Made by a program: the position numbers and the translations under genes. This document shows positions 20,373 through 31,423 of a stretch of 64,000 nt of DNA, piece after piece. Below the pieces are notes generated by a model, which was not told where the DNA came from, ran no database searches, and saw only the letters and a list, made by a program, of their open reading frames with translations. Every line of letters begins with the position of its first letter. The first letter of the stretch is position 1. Source of the DNA: Rhynchopus sp. YZ270_cl-10 (lineage: Eukaryota; Euglenozoa; Diplonemea; Diplonemida; Diplonemidae); contig OZ037845.1 of the NCBI GenBank assembly GCA_964035575.1, positions 1,240,001 to 1,304,000 of the forward strand, given 5' to 3'.

Positions 20373-22530
20373 ATGGCGCTTGGGATCATCATCGTGGTGG
20401 TGGTCGGGTGTGTGATTGTGTTTGGTCTGGGGTTGTTCTTTGTGACACGCGCTGTGTTTGGTCAGAGGGGGACGGGGATGGATGTGGAGCAGCAGACACA
20501 GCACTCTCCACCACGCGCCCAGGCGAACACCTCCGACACCGAGGAGGAACGGGTATGGTCACCTCGTGTCCACGACCCGGAGTTCGACTTCCCTGACGAG
20601 AACCGTTCCGTCTACTCCTGCAGATCGTGCCTGACGGGGCTCGACGCAAAGGGGGAACGCTACTGGGAACAGGATAAGGAGGAGGCAGAACGTGGCAGCT
20701 TCCTCGCCTTCCCCTCCTGCGCCAATGCCAGCCTCCACGACTGGGGGTTAGGTCTCAAGGCCTGCCACTCCTGCGGGGCACGCCCCATCCTCAACAGGGG
20801 CTGTCTGCACTGCGAAAAACCTATGTGTGCAACCTGCTTCGAAGCTCATAAGGAACTCAAAACATCGACCCTCATTCTAGCGAAGGCGGCAATAAGGAAG
20901 TACGACAAATCCAACAGAGGCTCGCTGTCTGTTACAGACTGGAATGAATTGCTTCGGGATCTAGGTGTACAGCCGCAGACTGAAGAAGAGTTCAATGCGT
21001 CATGCAGTGCACGAGGCGCAGACCCACAGACCGTAGGGATAACGTTCCAGCATTTGATTGTCTTAGTGTCGTTTCTTGCGCCAAACACTTCTGAGGCATT
21101 GGCGAGGTTGGTGCCGCAGTATACAGTGGGGTCGGAGATGCTGTGCCTCACACAGCAGAAGATGCACGATTGGGGACCGGGTATCGCAAAGTGCGGGCTC
21201 TGCAATGTGATGCCGATTCTTAATAGGGGGTGCCGGGCGTGCAATAAAAGGATGTGTCAGAAGTGTTGGGAGAAGCACCGTGTGTCGTCGGTTACAGGGC
21301 AGAAGGTGGAGATGTCTCCGGTGTCACCCAAATCGCCGGGAGGGTTTGAACCGAGCTCGGCGCTGCTTGAGGGGAAAGCGGAAGAAGTTGCGTCGTCACC
21401 TCTGCCTAAGTGTTCTGTTGTCTTCCCGGACAACTTCGGATCCTCCATTCCTGTTGCCTCAAAGGCCTCGGTTATGTCCGAATGGCACGTTCTCGACGAC
21501 TGCCAGAACGTAAAGCGTCTTAATGAAGGAGGTGCCCTCTATTACTTCACGTTCCTCAAAGGCACGCACCTTACCCTCCAGAACAGAGAGATGAGCGCAA
21601 AGCTTCTGAACATGAGCTCCTTCCGCAGCGAGCAGGAGGAGAACAACGTTCCCTTCATCGACCCCCTCGGGGAGGCAGACATGAGCGAGTACATCTTCAT
21701 GTTGAACAAAGCGGTGTACATGATGCCGTCTTCGGTGAAGCTAGAGGATTTGACCAAGGAGCTTATTATTACCCCCGATTATCAAGCACGTTGCCAGCCG
21801 GGAGGCGTAAAGGTATTTGAGGTGAACGAGCCGGATACATTCCGTTTCTGTAAAACCATCATCTGGCCGGTGTACAAACTAACCATGCAATTCAAAGTGT
21901 CGATTGTCGATAAGAAGTACTGGAAAGGTCTTGCCTCCTTCCAAGACGGTCTCGAGGTCCACCACGCGCTTCTCCTCGAGCGCACAAAGCGAAACAAGCT
22001 TGCAGAGGATGTCATCAAAAAGGCAAAGTCTGTCCTCCTTTACCACAGAGTAGAGAGTGGTGCAATCATGGTGACTAACGTCACCACCGGTGCAGCAAGC
22101 TCTATCCCAACTATCATCGCCAGTGTCGTTGATAAGGTATGTACCTTTTTGTTTTCCCCTCCTGCAATCCAATCAAATGGGGTGCCGACATCATCCCGAA
22201 TAACTGTCTTAGTAACGAAAGAGACAACTTCCCATCTTCAACCCCAGCGTGTTCCAGCGCGATAACTATAGTGGTGAAGATATGTGAATGAGAGAGAGAG
22301 AGGTTCATTTCATGTTTCAAAATTTCCTTCCTTTCTGTTTTCTCCATTTAACACTCCTGGGGGGGGGTGAAGCAGACCCCCAGTGTTCATATTTTTGGTG
22401 ACAGAAGACTATCTTACCCACCTTTTTCTCCTTTAATTTACACAATTTACACACTCAGCTTGGATCCATGGGTGCAAAGGATGTGTCTGAAACAGCTGTA
22501 CGCACCAGAAAATACTTCGCCTCGAGATAG
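20373..22530 (+). CDS. Membrane-anchored protein with duplicated Cys module
   Basis: Exons 20373-22136 and 22459-22530 join in frame to 611 aa. Residues 3-29 form one strong N-terminal TM or signal-anchor helix. Two copies of a Cys-rich zinc-finger-like module lie at about 122-155 and 265-298. Each has HDWG, CxxC, PILNRGC, CxK and MCxxC in the same order. Between them, residues about 170-200 resemble an EF-hand (KYDKSNRGSLSVTDW). The C-terminal 240 residues are a globular region I do not recognise. The last exon adds a basic tail. The role is unknown; the duplicated zinc module with a membrane anchor suggests a membrane-tethered adaptor. The start is the first ATG after a T-tract. Confidence 0.8.
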
Positions 22531-22736
22531 CTGGGTAGTTCACCCCCCCCTATTGACAGTTCTCGCAGGGTTGTCATGACTTGGTTCCTCTGTTCTTTAA
22601 TCCATATTTTTCAGAAAGAATGAAGTGTCCTCAAAAGAGGCTAGACAGCTCCCCCCCCTTTGCCCCGTTCTATCTGCAAGCATTGGGGGCAGGGTCGCTG
22701 AAATTAGAAAAAGCAATTTTTTTTTCTCGTTTTTTT

Positions 22737-23402
22737 CAGTGTTTCCCAGCATCTCACCTAACTCTGAAAATAGGTGAGATTTTGCGGTTTTGCGAGTTTT
22801 TGTATAGGTGTGGCGAGCCCGGGCGCGCTTCGCGCGCCCGGGTCCCCACCTTAGATCAAGTTGGGGGCCTCCGGCGGAATGTGAGAAGTTCCCGGAGTTC
22901 GGCACTTCATTGATATTTGCACCAGGCACACGTGGTATACGAATTATCAGTAAACCCAGTACATTTACAAAATAAACGGCAGTCATGGCAGGCATGGCAC
23001 CCAAGCGAAGCCACGGTACGCAACATTTCTAAAAATTGTTGACATAAATGTCACTGTCGTTAGGGATTTTTGCGGAGCAAAAAAAAAATCAAACAAATGG
23101 CGCCGCAGGCGAAAAAAAATTAGGGTACAGTGTAAAAACCTATCTTTTTACAGCACATAGTCACACACCTAACCCTTTTTTGCGGAGCAAAAAAGGGAAA
23201 ATGGCGCCGCAGGCAAAAAAAAATTGAGGTACAGCCTGGATGGTGCGGTCAGCAACCCAGTTCCCCATGGTACTCCCGTGGTTCAACCATGATTTTTTTT
23301 TTTTTTTTTTTTTTTCCTGCAGGTGAGATTTCTCACCTCACTTTTTTTTTCTTCTTTTTTTGTGAGATTTCTCACCCCAAAATCTCACCGTGGGAAACAC
23401 TG
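22737..23402. mobile_element. hAT-like non-autonomous transposon, 666 bp
   Basis: Terminal inverted repeats CAGTGTTTCCCA match the well-known hAT consensus. Both flanks are the 8-bp direct repeat GTTTTTTT (22729-22736 and 23403-23410). Sub-terminal GGTGAGAT motifs repeat in both orientations. The interior holds a GGGCGCGCTTCGCGCGCCC palindrome, a stretch shared with 4880-5000, and a roughly 110-bp direct duplication (TTTTGCGGAGC ... GGCGCCGCAGGC) at about 23068 and 23177. No transposase frame. Confidence 0.9.
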
Positions 23403-24696
23403 GTTTTTTTCATTTTTTTTTCTCATGTGTCCGCTTTGCTACCCCCTCATAGGTGTGGGAAATGCTGGCCCTTCCCTTCAAGTTAGCAATCACAGCGGTA
23501 TATTGTCTTGGTATTTTTTTTGGGGTTTTTTTTTAGCGTCGATCAAAAAGGATGCTGTTCCATATGAGAAAAAAACCACGTATGTACAAAAAATTCCTTT
23601 TTTTTAAGGTACACTGTCCCGAGAGGGCATTGTATTTCAACTTTTTTTTTTCTCGAATTTATATTGCTGGAAAGACGAGAACAAAAAAATCTAGAAAGTG
23701 ATTATTATTACCAGAAGGGGTCTGGGTTTTGTCTCACAAAAAAAATATGTAGAATGAGGTGGGGTATTTTGTTAGAAGATTATTTTTGTTTTTTATTTTT
23801 TTTTATCTTTCGAGATTTTGTTTTGGTGGCTCATCAAGAATTCTGCCTTTAAAAGGTTACTCTTCAGTAGTACCCACTAAGATGACTAAGCATACTTAGA
23901 TCATTTAAAACAAGCTTTTTTTCTCCACCATTATTCCCGATAAATACTCTCTGAAAGTAGAGGTTTTTTAAAAAAGGCTGCACTCTACACTATTCTCAGC
24001 ACCTTTTTTTTAATGTTGCAATAAAAAACAACACCGTTCTTAGTGAGGTGCTGTCTGTCCTCTCTTAACTCCTTTTGAGTGATGTACAGACGTTGGGGGC
24101 ATTGTCGATTCAACGATAAAACCTAGACTGCGTTGTGCATTTTTTTTACAGAGGTTTGCCCTCCTACAAAAGGTGATCATTGTTGCAAAAGAAAACCCCA
24201 TTTTTTTTGACGTCGGTGAGGCGTTTTGTACTTTCAACTTCTCTTTTATCGTTTGTACTTTGCTTTGATATATCGATTCGTGCTAAAACTGTTATTTGGA
24301 TGTGTCAGTTCTTTTCGGGGTTGTCCCAAGAATTATATCTTCCCTGAAAAAAAAGATATTTCAAAGATATGTCCAGTACTGGGTTACACATCATGTATCT
24401 AGACTCTAAAGTAGAACTGCCCTCATTTTGGGACTACAGAAAATATTAGGCTGATTGGCGTGGGCCTGGCATGCCCCATTTGTCACTGTTTACCACCGAT
24501 TTAAACCGATCACCATGGATTACCACCAAGCTCAGTGTCAATTAGCCTAAATATGTGGATTTTTTTAAAAGATTTTGTTTTTTGTTTTCACAACAGCCCT
24601 TCTTTCTGCTGTCCCGTGAAATGCTACACACAACCCTGACCCGTATGTTCCAAAGTGAAAATGAATTTAGTCTCCCTGATTCAGATTATTTATTTC

Positions 24697-24795
24697 AAGG
24701 TGACCTAAGCGCAGAAGAGGTCTTAGGTTCATCTTATAAACTTTTTATTTTATGTTTCAGTGCCTGCGCCCCGAGGCGTTTGTATTGCTACATCT
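24697..24795 (+). repeat. Family-B repeat followed by family-C core
   Basis: AAGGTGACCTAAGCGCAG, then TCTTAGGTTCATCTTATAAA (B), T-tract and TTTCAG, then GTGCCTGCGCC and GAGGCGTTTG (C). The same two families are adjacent in the opposite order at 34662-34770. Confidence 0.8.
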
Positions 24796-25541
24796 TTAAG
24801 CTATGTGTGCATGAGAGGATGCATGCATCTTTTAACTTTTATTTTCTGTTTTTTTTATTTATTTTTATGTCTGTCAGGTCGAGATGTCATTTGCCTTCCC
24901 CCTTTTCCCGTATACCGTCTGAGTAAAATATTTTGGTCCAAAAAAGACCTCAGAATATCATCAAAAAAATCCCAAAATCCGCCTTATTTGGGCAAGTTTT
25001 TTTTTTGGACAACTGTACACCATTCCCCCCTTTTTTGGTAAAGAGTTCCCCCCCCCCTCTATTGTGCGGGGGGCGTAGGTGCTGATATTGAAAGTCATTG
25101 TGTACAGACAATTTGGCACTCAGGTTTTTTTTTTATCCCCCTTTTTGTTGAATCATTGTCAAACTATGGGGAAGGGGGGGTTAAAATGCGATCATAATGG
25201 CTACATGCCTTGAGAGGGTGTTTGTTTATTTGTAATTCTGTTCATGGCTTGTGGAGCGTCTTTCATTTTTGGACACCAGCATATATTTTTTTGCTCCTCA
25301 AAAAAAAAATCACAAAAAACAAAGATTTTTTGTTGCTGTATTCTGTTCCGTTGTTTTTATAGCGCAGCATTTCCCCTCATACTGCCAACCCCGTTTCTGA
25401 GCTGACCGATGTGATCCGCTATGCATTTATTTTTTGGTTCAAGTTCTCCTCCTGAGACGTGTTCACAGTGAGGGATGCATCTTTCACATTTTTTCTCTTT
25501 TAAGGTGACTGAGCACAGAGAGGCTTACGCTCATCTAAACT

Positions 25542-25620
25542 GGTGTGGCTGAATGAAAGAAGGCGCACAAAGCGCGCAGAGGGTACGCAAGAAGTGCGAA
25601 TCACCCCCCCTTCAGCCACC
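25542..25620. mobile_element. Possible 79-bp inverted-repeat insertion in a family-B repeat
   Basis: GGTGTGGCTGAA and, inverted, GGTGGCTGAAG bound the segment. It interrupts a family-B repeat (25502-25535 resumes at 25621). The flanks TCATCTAAACT and TCATAAACT look like an imperfect target duplication. The TTCAGCCACACC end also occurs at 393-406. Confidence 0.55.
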
Positions 25621-26698
25621 TCATAAACTTTTTTTTTTTTGTTAGAAGGTAGTGTTCGCTCATGTTCTTAAAATGATGTGTGTGTGTGTGTGTGTGCGTC
25701 CATTCATCATCCGGATATCTCTGTGTTACCCTCAGAGGGTCCACATGCGACTCCTTCAGGAGTGTTGTCAGCACTTTCAAGATTTTTCAAGATGAAAGCA
25801 AGCTTGATGTTCATCTAATCAACTTTTAAAATTTTTTCTTTTTTCCTTTTATTCCACACTACTGTTGATGGGGCAGGGTGCTTTGTACCTGCACCCATTG
25901 GTCTACATCATTGAATTAGGTGTCCGCACGATGACATCAAAAAACCACATCAAAAACAAAGACCCCGCTTTTGTTCACCTTGGCGTGGTGCACACCTGCA
26001 CATCATTGTGTTTGCGTTCGAAGAGGACCTTTCAACTTGACTTTTTTCTGTTGCAACATTCCATTTTTTTTGGTGAAGCTCGAGGGTCATCTTACCCCCC
26101 CCCCCCCCCCCCCCCTCCCAACCCTTCTCGATACCACTTTCCCCAGTTAGTTTCAACTCCCTTCTACAAAAAAGACTCCCAATCAATGAATAGCAAAAAC
26201 TGTGTTGCAATATCCTTTTTGCTCCCACAGTCTACACACCCCCACCCACCCCCACCCCCTCTTTAGATGAACTAATCACGCTCGTCTTACCATTTTTTTT
26301 TCTTTACTTTTTGCTCCGCACCCAAAAAAAAAAACGATCTCCCTTTTTCTCCTCCCACTTGATTTTCCCCCTGAGTGGCGGTATTTTGACGGCAAACTCA
26401 GGGTCAAAACCAGATCCTCCTCCCATGTCTTGGCTCTGGGATCGATGAAGACCGCAGCTAGACGCGATATTCAATGGGAATTGCAGAAGCATGAGACTCA
26501 TCAGGTCGTCGAACGCATTTGCGGGCCTCCTCTTTGCATTAACCACTCACCAACACCCCCCTGTCTACCACAGGCTTTTAGCCTAGGAGAACCTATTGGT
26601 TAACGGTACGGCCTGATGCAAGAGAAAGCCATCTCCCCTGTTTTTTTTTTCCACCTCCTAACAGAGAAACGCTAGGGTATAAAAGATAGGGATACACA

Positions 26699-27574
26699 AT
26701 GCCTCCGAAGGCAGCGCCACCTGGCCAGCAACGTCCTGTGTCTGCGAATGATTTGCAGATTACAAAGCTAGAAGGGGTGCTCGCCACCATAGCTGACTCG
26801 GAAGGGAAGTGGCGGGAGAGGCGGGACAATGCGGTGTCCGGGAGGCTGCAGAATTATACTCAGATGACGGTGATAGAAGCTTGTCTGCAGGCGTGTGGGA
26901 AGCTGGTATCAGATTTGGATCGTCTTGTAGAACGTATTGTACCTTCCCGTGCAGACTCCGAAACGAAGGATGACAAAACCAAAAAGAAGGATGGCGCAAC
27001 ACCCACCCCTTCGGCATACAAAATAGCAGATATGAATGAGGTGACCGATATTTTGCTGAAATTTTATCGATTTGATGCGGGGATTGCGTTGCGTGATGCG
27101 GCAACCCCGCAGTTGGTGACGACATTAAAACGGCTGGCGCGAGCTGCTGCGGGGGAGGTGGAGGGGGAGGTGAACACAAACAAACAGGCGGCAGCGAGAG
27201 GCCGGGCTATCGTAGCGTTGATTGATCTGTCGAGGGTGGTGTTGGACAATCCTGATGAGGCACCGCCGTCAGCTCTGCCGTGTCCAGGAGGGATTGATAG
27301 CATCGTATGGACAGAAATGCTTGACCTTCGTTCAAGACGAATGCAAGTAATGGAAGCCACCCTCTCACTCCAACGCGAACGACTTCCCCTCTCAAAGAGG
27401 CACGACAACATCGCCTCAATGTCCAGCCTCGCAGAATACGCCCTCGGTGCTGTTGCTCACAATAAATCGTTGATAGACGTGGATCTCAAAGAAAAGGAAG
27501 CAGCGCGGGCAGCAGAAAATGCTCAATGGGCGGAAAAGTTGAAAGCGCAAGGAGCTCCGGCAGGGAAAAAGTAG
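26699..27574 (+). CDS. Unrecognised helical 291-aa protein
   Basis: A single uninterrupted frame with a clear ATG. A C/T tract and TAACAG acceptor-like site lie about 35 bp upstream. The protein is predicted almost wholly helical, with a basic, Lys/Asp-rich linker at about 85-105 and an Ala/Lys/Glu-rich C-terminus. No motif, TM helix or signal peptide. Could be a structural cytoskeletal protein; the function is unknown. Confidence 0.75.
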   Translation: MPPKAAPPGQQRPVSANDLQITKLEGVLATIADSEGKWRERRDNAVSGRLQNYTQMTVIEACLQACGKLVSDLDRLVERIVPSRADSETKDDKTKKKDGATPTPSAYKIADMNEVTDILLKFYRFDAGIALRDAATPQLVTTLKRLARAAAGEVEGEVNTNKQAAARGRAIVALIDLSRVVLDNPDEAPPSALPCPGGIDSIVWTEMLDLRSRRMQVMEATLSLQRERLPLSKRHDNIASMSSLAEYALGAVAHNKSLIDVDLKEKEAARAAENAQWAEKLKAQGAPAGKK

Positions 27575-27669
27575 TCTTTTTATTTTCATCCGTTATTAAA
27601 GTATTTGTGTTGTTTTGCTAAGATCGAAGGTTGGTTTTGGGTATCAACACAAAAAAGGGGTGGGGTGAG

Positions 27670-27874
27670 CACGGCGGTCGAGTCAAGGGACTATTAGTAG
27701 TGCTACTAGTCCAAATAACTAGTGTTTTGCGACGTTTTACGAGTGGTTATGGTAGCACGATTAGTCGTGCTAGTCGCACGACTAATGGGGACTAGTAGTA
27801 TCACTGGTCATATTTTACACTAGTTGTTACGTCCAGTAGCGACACCTAGTAGTCCCCCTGACTAGACCGTCGTG
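27670..27874. mobile_element. Fold-back element
   Basis: About 40-bp imperfect arms starting CACGGCGGTC (left) and, inverted, CACGACGGTC (right), both continuing with AGTC...GGGACTA and repeated TAGTAG/CTAGT units. The centre holds a second inverted set (GCACGA...TCGTGC). No clear target duplication. It begins about 95 bp after the upstream stop. Confidence 0.75.
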
Positions 27875-28159
27875 AGGGGGAGGGGAGGGGAGTGGGGGGA
27901 GTCGTATTATTTTTGTGCATGTTACAGCCCTTTTTCCAAAGGGTATGACACAAAAAAGGTTAACAGTTATACATATAAAAACAAAAGGAAGGGATCATAT
28001 TTACCCGACATTTCACTACCCTCCCCATCACCCTTCTTGTATCCAATACTTCCAGGAAATCATATAACAAGACAACATACACACGGGAGAGACACATTCA
28101 AAGGGACATGCGAAACAGCGTAGGTTCTTCACACCCCTAGCTCACTAGGCGCTGGCACG

Positions 28160-30344
28160 ATGTTCGACATATCTGACATGGCGGCGACAGACGTGATGGG
28201 CGACGTCGACACCAGTCAGAAGGATAGGGGCGGCGATGGTACCGAACGCAATGTATGTTTATCCACCTTTATTGCAGCACGACAAAAACAAAGCAAGAGG
28301 CAAGAAACCTGGAAACTTCGAAGTTCCCGTCCCTCCAAAAAGAGTTCCGTGATATTGATAGAACTCGATAGGCGATTGAGCGCTCTAACAACCAAAGTAC
28401 AAAGAAGAACTATAAGAAATGCAGGGCAAATGCAAAGAGAAAACAAAGAGATTTTTTGACAAAAGGGACAAATTCTGGACCATATTTTGAATAACACCCC
28501 CCCTTTTCCACAGATATATCAAGACTACGACTTCATTGAGGAGTTAGGCAAAGGCAGCTACGGTGTGGTGTCGAGGGCACGCAGAAAGGTCGACAACGAG
28601 ATGCTTGCCGTCAAACACATCGACAAACGCGCTGCAGGGGCGAAGGTATTAAGACTCTCTCCTCCCCTCCCCTCCCCCCCCACTTTTTTCCAGCGTTTTC
28701 AGCGACATAGTGCCTGGAAAATACCGTGAAATTTCTGCTTCAATTTTTTCCCCCCCCATCCTGCTCCCACCCCACCCCCACACACAGGGATTGAGAGAAG
28801 TATTTTCTGAGGTCGAAATCCTATCTCTACTACGACACCCATCGATAGTACGTTTGGAGGAGATTTACGAAGACTCAAGCAATCTGTGGTTAGTAATGGA
28901 CCTCATAGAAGGGGGCGAATTGGAACAGGAGCTACGAAAACAGGGGCGATTTAAGGAGGAAGTGGCACGCAAGATTATTCGCCACATCTTACTAGCTTTA
29001 GAATATATCCATGAGAAGGGCATTGTACACCGAGACTTAAAGCTTGCGAATATGCTAATGAGCGGACGGTTCGAAGAAGGGGGGAACTGTGAGGTAAAGC
29101 TTGCAGACTTTGGGTTTTCTTGTGTTGTCTCAAATGAGAGTACGCTTACCTCATTTTGCGGAACCACCGTATTTATGGCACCAGAAATCCTTCAGGACCA
29201 TCCATACGGAAAACCGGTCGATATGTGGGCCGTAGGGGTTATTACATTTCTTCTTCTTTTTGGGTGTCTGCCGTTCTCTTCGTCGAACGAAGGGGATTTG
29301 CTGCGTCTCATATGTGAAGCAGAGTTTTCCTTCAAAGACGACTCAACGTCAAAGGAATGTCGCGACTTTATCTCAAAGCTTTTGGTCACAGATGTTCTAC
29401 ATCGGTTAACCGCTACAGAAGCATTACACCACTCTTGGGTTAAAGGTATCGACACCGCAGGGGGTTATATGGACTACGAAGAAGCAAGCTCAGAAGCGGA
29501 GGAGGATATCGACGCAGGGAGTCTCGCTGCAGCGCGGAAAAATAAGGCGAAAAAACGGATACGTAAAGTGTATTGGGTGATCATCGCAGCGCATCGTATG
29601 ATATACACCCGTCGTTTATCAAGGCTTGAACAAGAGACTAGTATACCTGCGTTAATCGATTTTCAATATCTTGTTTCAGGAAAGTTTGAAAAGCATGCTG
29701 CGTTAAGCATAGCAGGGGTTCCCATATGCTCGCAAGCGGTTGGAAGAATATGTGAAATTCTTGAGTCAAGTAAACGGCTTGAATCGCTGACAATGAGCTG
29801 TGTGTCGCTTTCGTATGATGCCCTGCAGATGGTAGTAAAGTCTGTGGCAGCTTCCCGCATCACTTCACTGGATTTATCAGGGAATCCTATTAGCAGTGCT
29901 GGGGCTAGAGCGCTGCTACGTTTGGCTAGGGGAAGCAGGTTGCGGCATCTCAATCTTAAGAATACAGGGATATCTCAAGACATCATGGGGCAAGTGGACG
30001 GAGCGCTAAAGGATGCAAAAGGCAAGCGTGGGGGGACAACCGACAGAGCGGAACGCAGTGAGCGCACCCCAGTCTCAGGGGTGTCCTCACGCTCTTCGGG
30101 AACAGCAAGGGGTTCGGGGCAAATGAAGAACTCAAATCTAAACTCTCGTGGACCACAGTCCTCCAGTCTTCCTGCCCTTCCAAAGCTGGGTGCGCCAGGA
30201 ACGTACGGTGCAGGGGCAGGGGGTGGGAGTGTGGGGACAGGAATGGGTGGGGCAGGACCAAGCAGACGCTGCACCCCAACAGCGAATACAGGGAGGCAAA
30301 ACGCACCTACACCACGAAAAGGCAACCTCGAAGCGATACGATAA
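28160..30344 (+). CDS. CaMK-type Ser/Thr kinase with C-terminal LRRs
   Basis: Exons 28160-28252, 28514-28645 and 28788-30344 join in frame to 593 aa. The kinase domain (about 36-300) is complete. It has the glycine loop GKGSYGVV (43-50), catalytic Lys65 in AVKHI, HRDLKLAN (156-163), DFG (182-184), APE (206-208) and a DMWAVGV helix-F motif. These features indicate an active CAMK-group kinase. Residues about 395-480 form two or three RNase-inhibitor-type LRRs (ITSLDLSGNPI, LRHLNLKNTGI), followed by a Gly/Ser/Pro-rich tail. No calmodulin-binding segment is obvious. The kinase-LRR order is unusual. Exon 1 is short and acidic and is the least certain part. Confidence 0.88.
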
Positions 30345-31423
30345 AAAAATGACCCCCCCTTTTGTTTGCCATTTTCATAGAATGCAACGATGCCGACTAC
30401 GCCTGAAAATAGTCTAGAAAATCTCTCTGAGGCGGTACCTGAGGCTACTAATACTTACAATCACGCCTCAACCACGCCTTATTACGTCATTGCATTGCAT
30501 TTTACACACCTTTTTTATCAAGCGGAGTCTCAGAGGGTTCATTCGTACCACCTTTTTCTCTTTTAACTATTCCCCCTTTTTTTCGTACAAATGGCGATCG
30601 ATATCACCCAACCCAAGTGTAGGTTCAGTTCAGCATGCGCGGCTTGGGCTCATCTGACCACTCTTTTTTAATCAACCTGCAATCTCTGTTCCCTGGCCAC
30701 CTGTCGGGCCCTAACGGCTCGATAGGTAGGCTCCCCAAAGGGCGCTGGGGCCAAGGGACTTAAGCCGCCCTAACGACGACTGTGCCTCCTCTATCCATTG
30801 TCTTTTCAACCGTCCATTGAGCGTGCTTTTTGTACAACTACCTGATTTTTTTTTGTGTGCTTTCTAGTCTTTGATTGGAAAGTATACGATTTTGTTTTGG
30901 TTTTCTTCCGCAGTATTTTACGCTTGCTTTTAAAAGAACCCACCCCTTTCCTTTGGCAGGAGATGGGGAGAGGGATCAAAAAAGTAAGAAATTTTGAATC
31001 AATCTGATGGTAAAAAAAAAATGTGCCTCACGTACACATTGACAAAAAGAGTAGGAGGGGAGTTTATTTTTTATATATTTTTGCGATTGTCGAAACAAAA
31101 AGAGGCAAAAAAAATACATCTGTTCTTCAATTTTACTTAAGGTACACTCGGGTACCGCTACCCTTTTTTTTTGTTCTTCTTCATCCTCTCAAGCATCTAC
31201 CCCCCCCATGCGACTGTTCTTCCGAGCAGTCTTACAGAGGGAACGAGATGACTCTCAACATATTTTTCCCCTTTCCCACCCCTCTTTGATTCGTTATTCC
31301 AGACAGCACGAAATACAAAAACGTTCCCATTTCTTTCCCTCTTTCCACCCCACACATCCCTTTTACCCCCCCTTCTCTCTCCCCTCATCTCCAAACCTAG
31401 CCCCCTCCCCCTTCCCCTACACA
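30345..31423. other. Intergenic
   Basis: No gene. It includes degenerate family-B-like sequence near 30615-30655 and a GC-rich patch at 30685-30770 with short inverted pieces (CCCTGGCC and GGCCAAGGG). A long C/T-rich leader (about 31310-31420) runs up to the acyltransferase ATG. Confidence 0.5.

Larger units (their letters stand above)
22531..26698. other. 4.2-kb gene-poor, repeat-rich tract
   Basis: No convincing gene. It holds the hAT-like element 22737-23402 and family-A (23608-23640), family-B (24697-24745, 25502-25635) and family-C (24206-24245, 24757-24795) repeats. It also has a (TG)n run near 25680 and a poly-C run near 26094-26116. A weak coding-like patch on the minus strand (about 26340-26546) has no recognised family. 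A TATAAAAG lies at about 26679, only about 20 bp before the next ATG. Confidence 0.6.

Noticed and set aside
22800-23000. Protein on the minus strand inside the hAT-like element, similar to a frame at 4862
   Set aside because: Both are the same dispersed repeat; similarity is at DNA level and frames break at different places.
26304-26546. 80-aa minus-strand protein
   Set aside because: It has a fairly protein-like composition but no family, no splice context and no neighbour on that strand.
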